A DNA stretch of 64,000 nucleotides from NCBI GenBank assembly GCA_024636345.1, contig JAGXHG010000032.1:1-64000 (forward strand). The letters run 5' to 3'. A program made the position numbers and the translations under genes. The DNA is from Desulfobulbaceae bacterium. Its GTDB lineage: Bacteria; Desulfobacterota; Desulfobulbia; Desulfobulbales; Desulfocapsaceae. The notes beneath the pieces were generated by a model that was not told the origin of the DNA, did no database searches, and worked only from the letters and a program-made list of their open reading frames with translations. Within the stretch, counting starts at the first letter, position 1. Every line of letters starts with the position of its first letter. Below, one piece after another: positions 63,740-64,000 of this stretch.

Positions 63740-63856
63740 TATGCCGTGGTTCCGCTAACCGAGGTTGGCCACCTTAAAAGATTCGTGCAAGAGATTGATC
63801 CTGCTGCTTTTGTGGTAGTAAATGACACGTTGGAGGTAGGAATTTACAAGATCTAG
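63740..63856 (+). pseudogene. YitT-type (DUF2179) C-terminal remnant
   Basis: The frame reads VVPLTEVGHLKRFVQEIDPA then AFVVVNDTLEV and a stop. The pattern 'L..L...V.EIDP.AFVVV.D..EV' is the end of the DUF2179 domain of YitT membrane proteins. An in-frame stop lies directly upstream, and no membrane segments precede it, so only the tail survives. The last 140 bases of the window show nothing. Confidence 0.5.
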
Positions 63857-64000
63857 AACTAGCCACACTGGCAATAGGTACCTTGGAAAACATTAAGCAT
63901 GTGTACAATATTACATCATAAAATAACAATAATTATCACTAGCTATAGACAAGTTAATCCCTAAAAACCCCACACCAGTGACTTTTTGATCCACCCTTCC

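Overview
This window is chromosomal DNA from a bacterium, most likely a member of the Desulfobacterota (the former Deltaproteobacteria) and probably of the Desulfobulbales. The clues are a tmRNA with the tag ADDYNYAVAA, a selD that encodes its own selenocysteine, an ispDF fusion, clustered arg, dap/lysA and folK genes, and lptA-lptB-rpoN in a row. The placement is an inference from gene content, because there is no rRNA in the window.

Layout. Bases 1-760 hold the tail of an IS3-type transposase, one small gene and terminators. Bases 762-10109 are a genomic island integrated into the 3' end of ssrA: a 25-bp copy of the tmRNA end lies at each border. The island carries a large tyrosine recombinase beside ssrA, an SF2 helicase-like protein, a zinc-ribbon methyltransferase with a tandemly duplicated tail, an ISL3 transposase stub, a membrane protein behind a tiny MORN-like secreted peptide, and a possible integron attC-like fold. 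Then come ssrA and smpB, a PilB/GspE ATPase, endonuclease IV, an M48-TPR membrane protease, and a pair of response regulators (10-17.4 kb).

From 17.7 to 27.5 kb most genes are on the + strand: a tRNA with anticodon CAU and a near-ideal promoter, a Nif3 protein, a coiled-coil zinc-ribbon protein, rnpB, ispDF, an M20 peptidase and a DUF1796-like protein. The selenoprotein gene selD is on the - strand. purF, a ferredoxin and an HD hydrolase follow on the + strand. Both purF and the M20 peptidase carry in-frame insertions of short dispersed repeats. From 27.5 to 42.4 kb the - strand carries tRNA-Leu, pgsA, a lytic transglycosylase, a transaldolase-like enzyme, and a biosynthetic run: argB-argD-argF-argG-argH, an FN3 lipoprotein, lysA-dapF-dapA-dapB and folK. 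This supplies arginine, lysine/diaminopimelate and folate synthesis.

From 42.6 to 48.4 kb the + strand carries lptA-lptB-rpoN, tex and a thioredoxin. A sensory section follows: a hybrid histidine kinase next to a periplasmic Cache/ABC-substrate-binding fusion, a metallophosphoesterase, a PAS-GGDEF diguanylate cyclase and a DUF3124 protein. The right end holds a periplasmic beta-carbonic anhydrase and a full Entner-Doudoroff set (zwf, pgl, edd, eda, hexose-6-phosphate mutarotase) on the - strand. The last 800 bases are degraded and contain the tail of a YitT-type gene. Several families of intergenic palindromic or terminal-inverted-repeat elements are scattered through the window.
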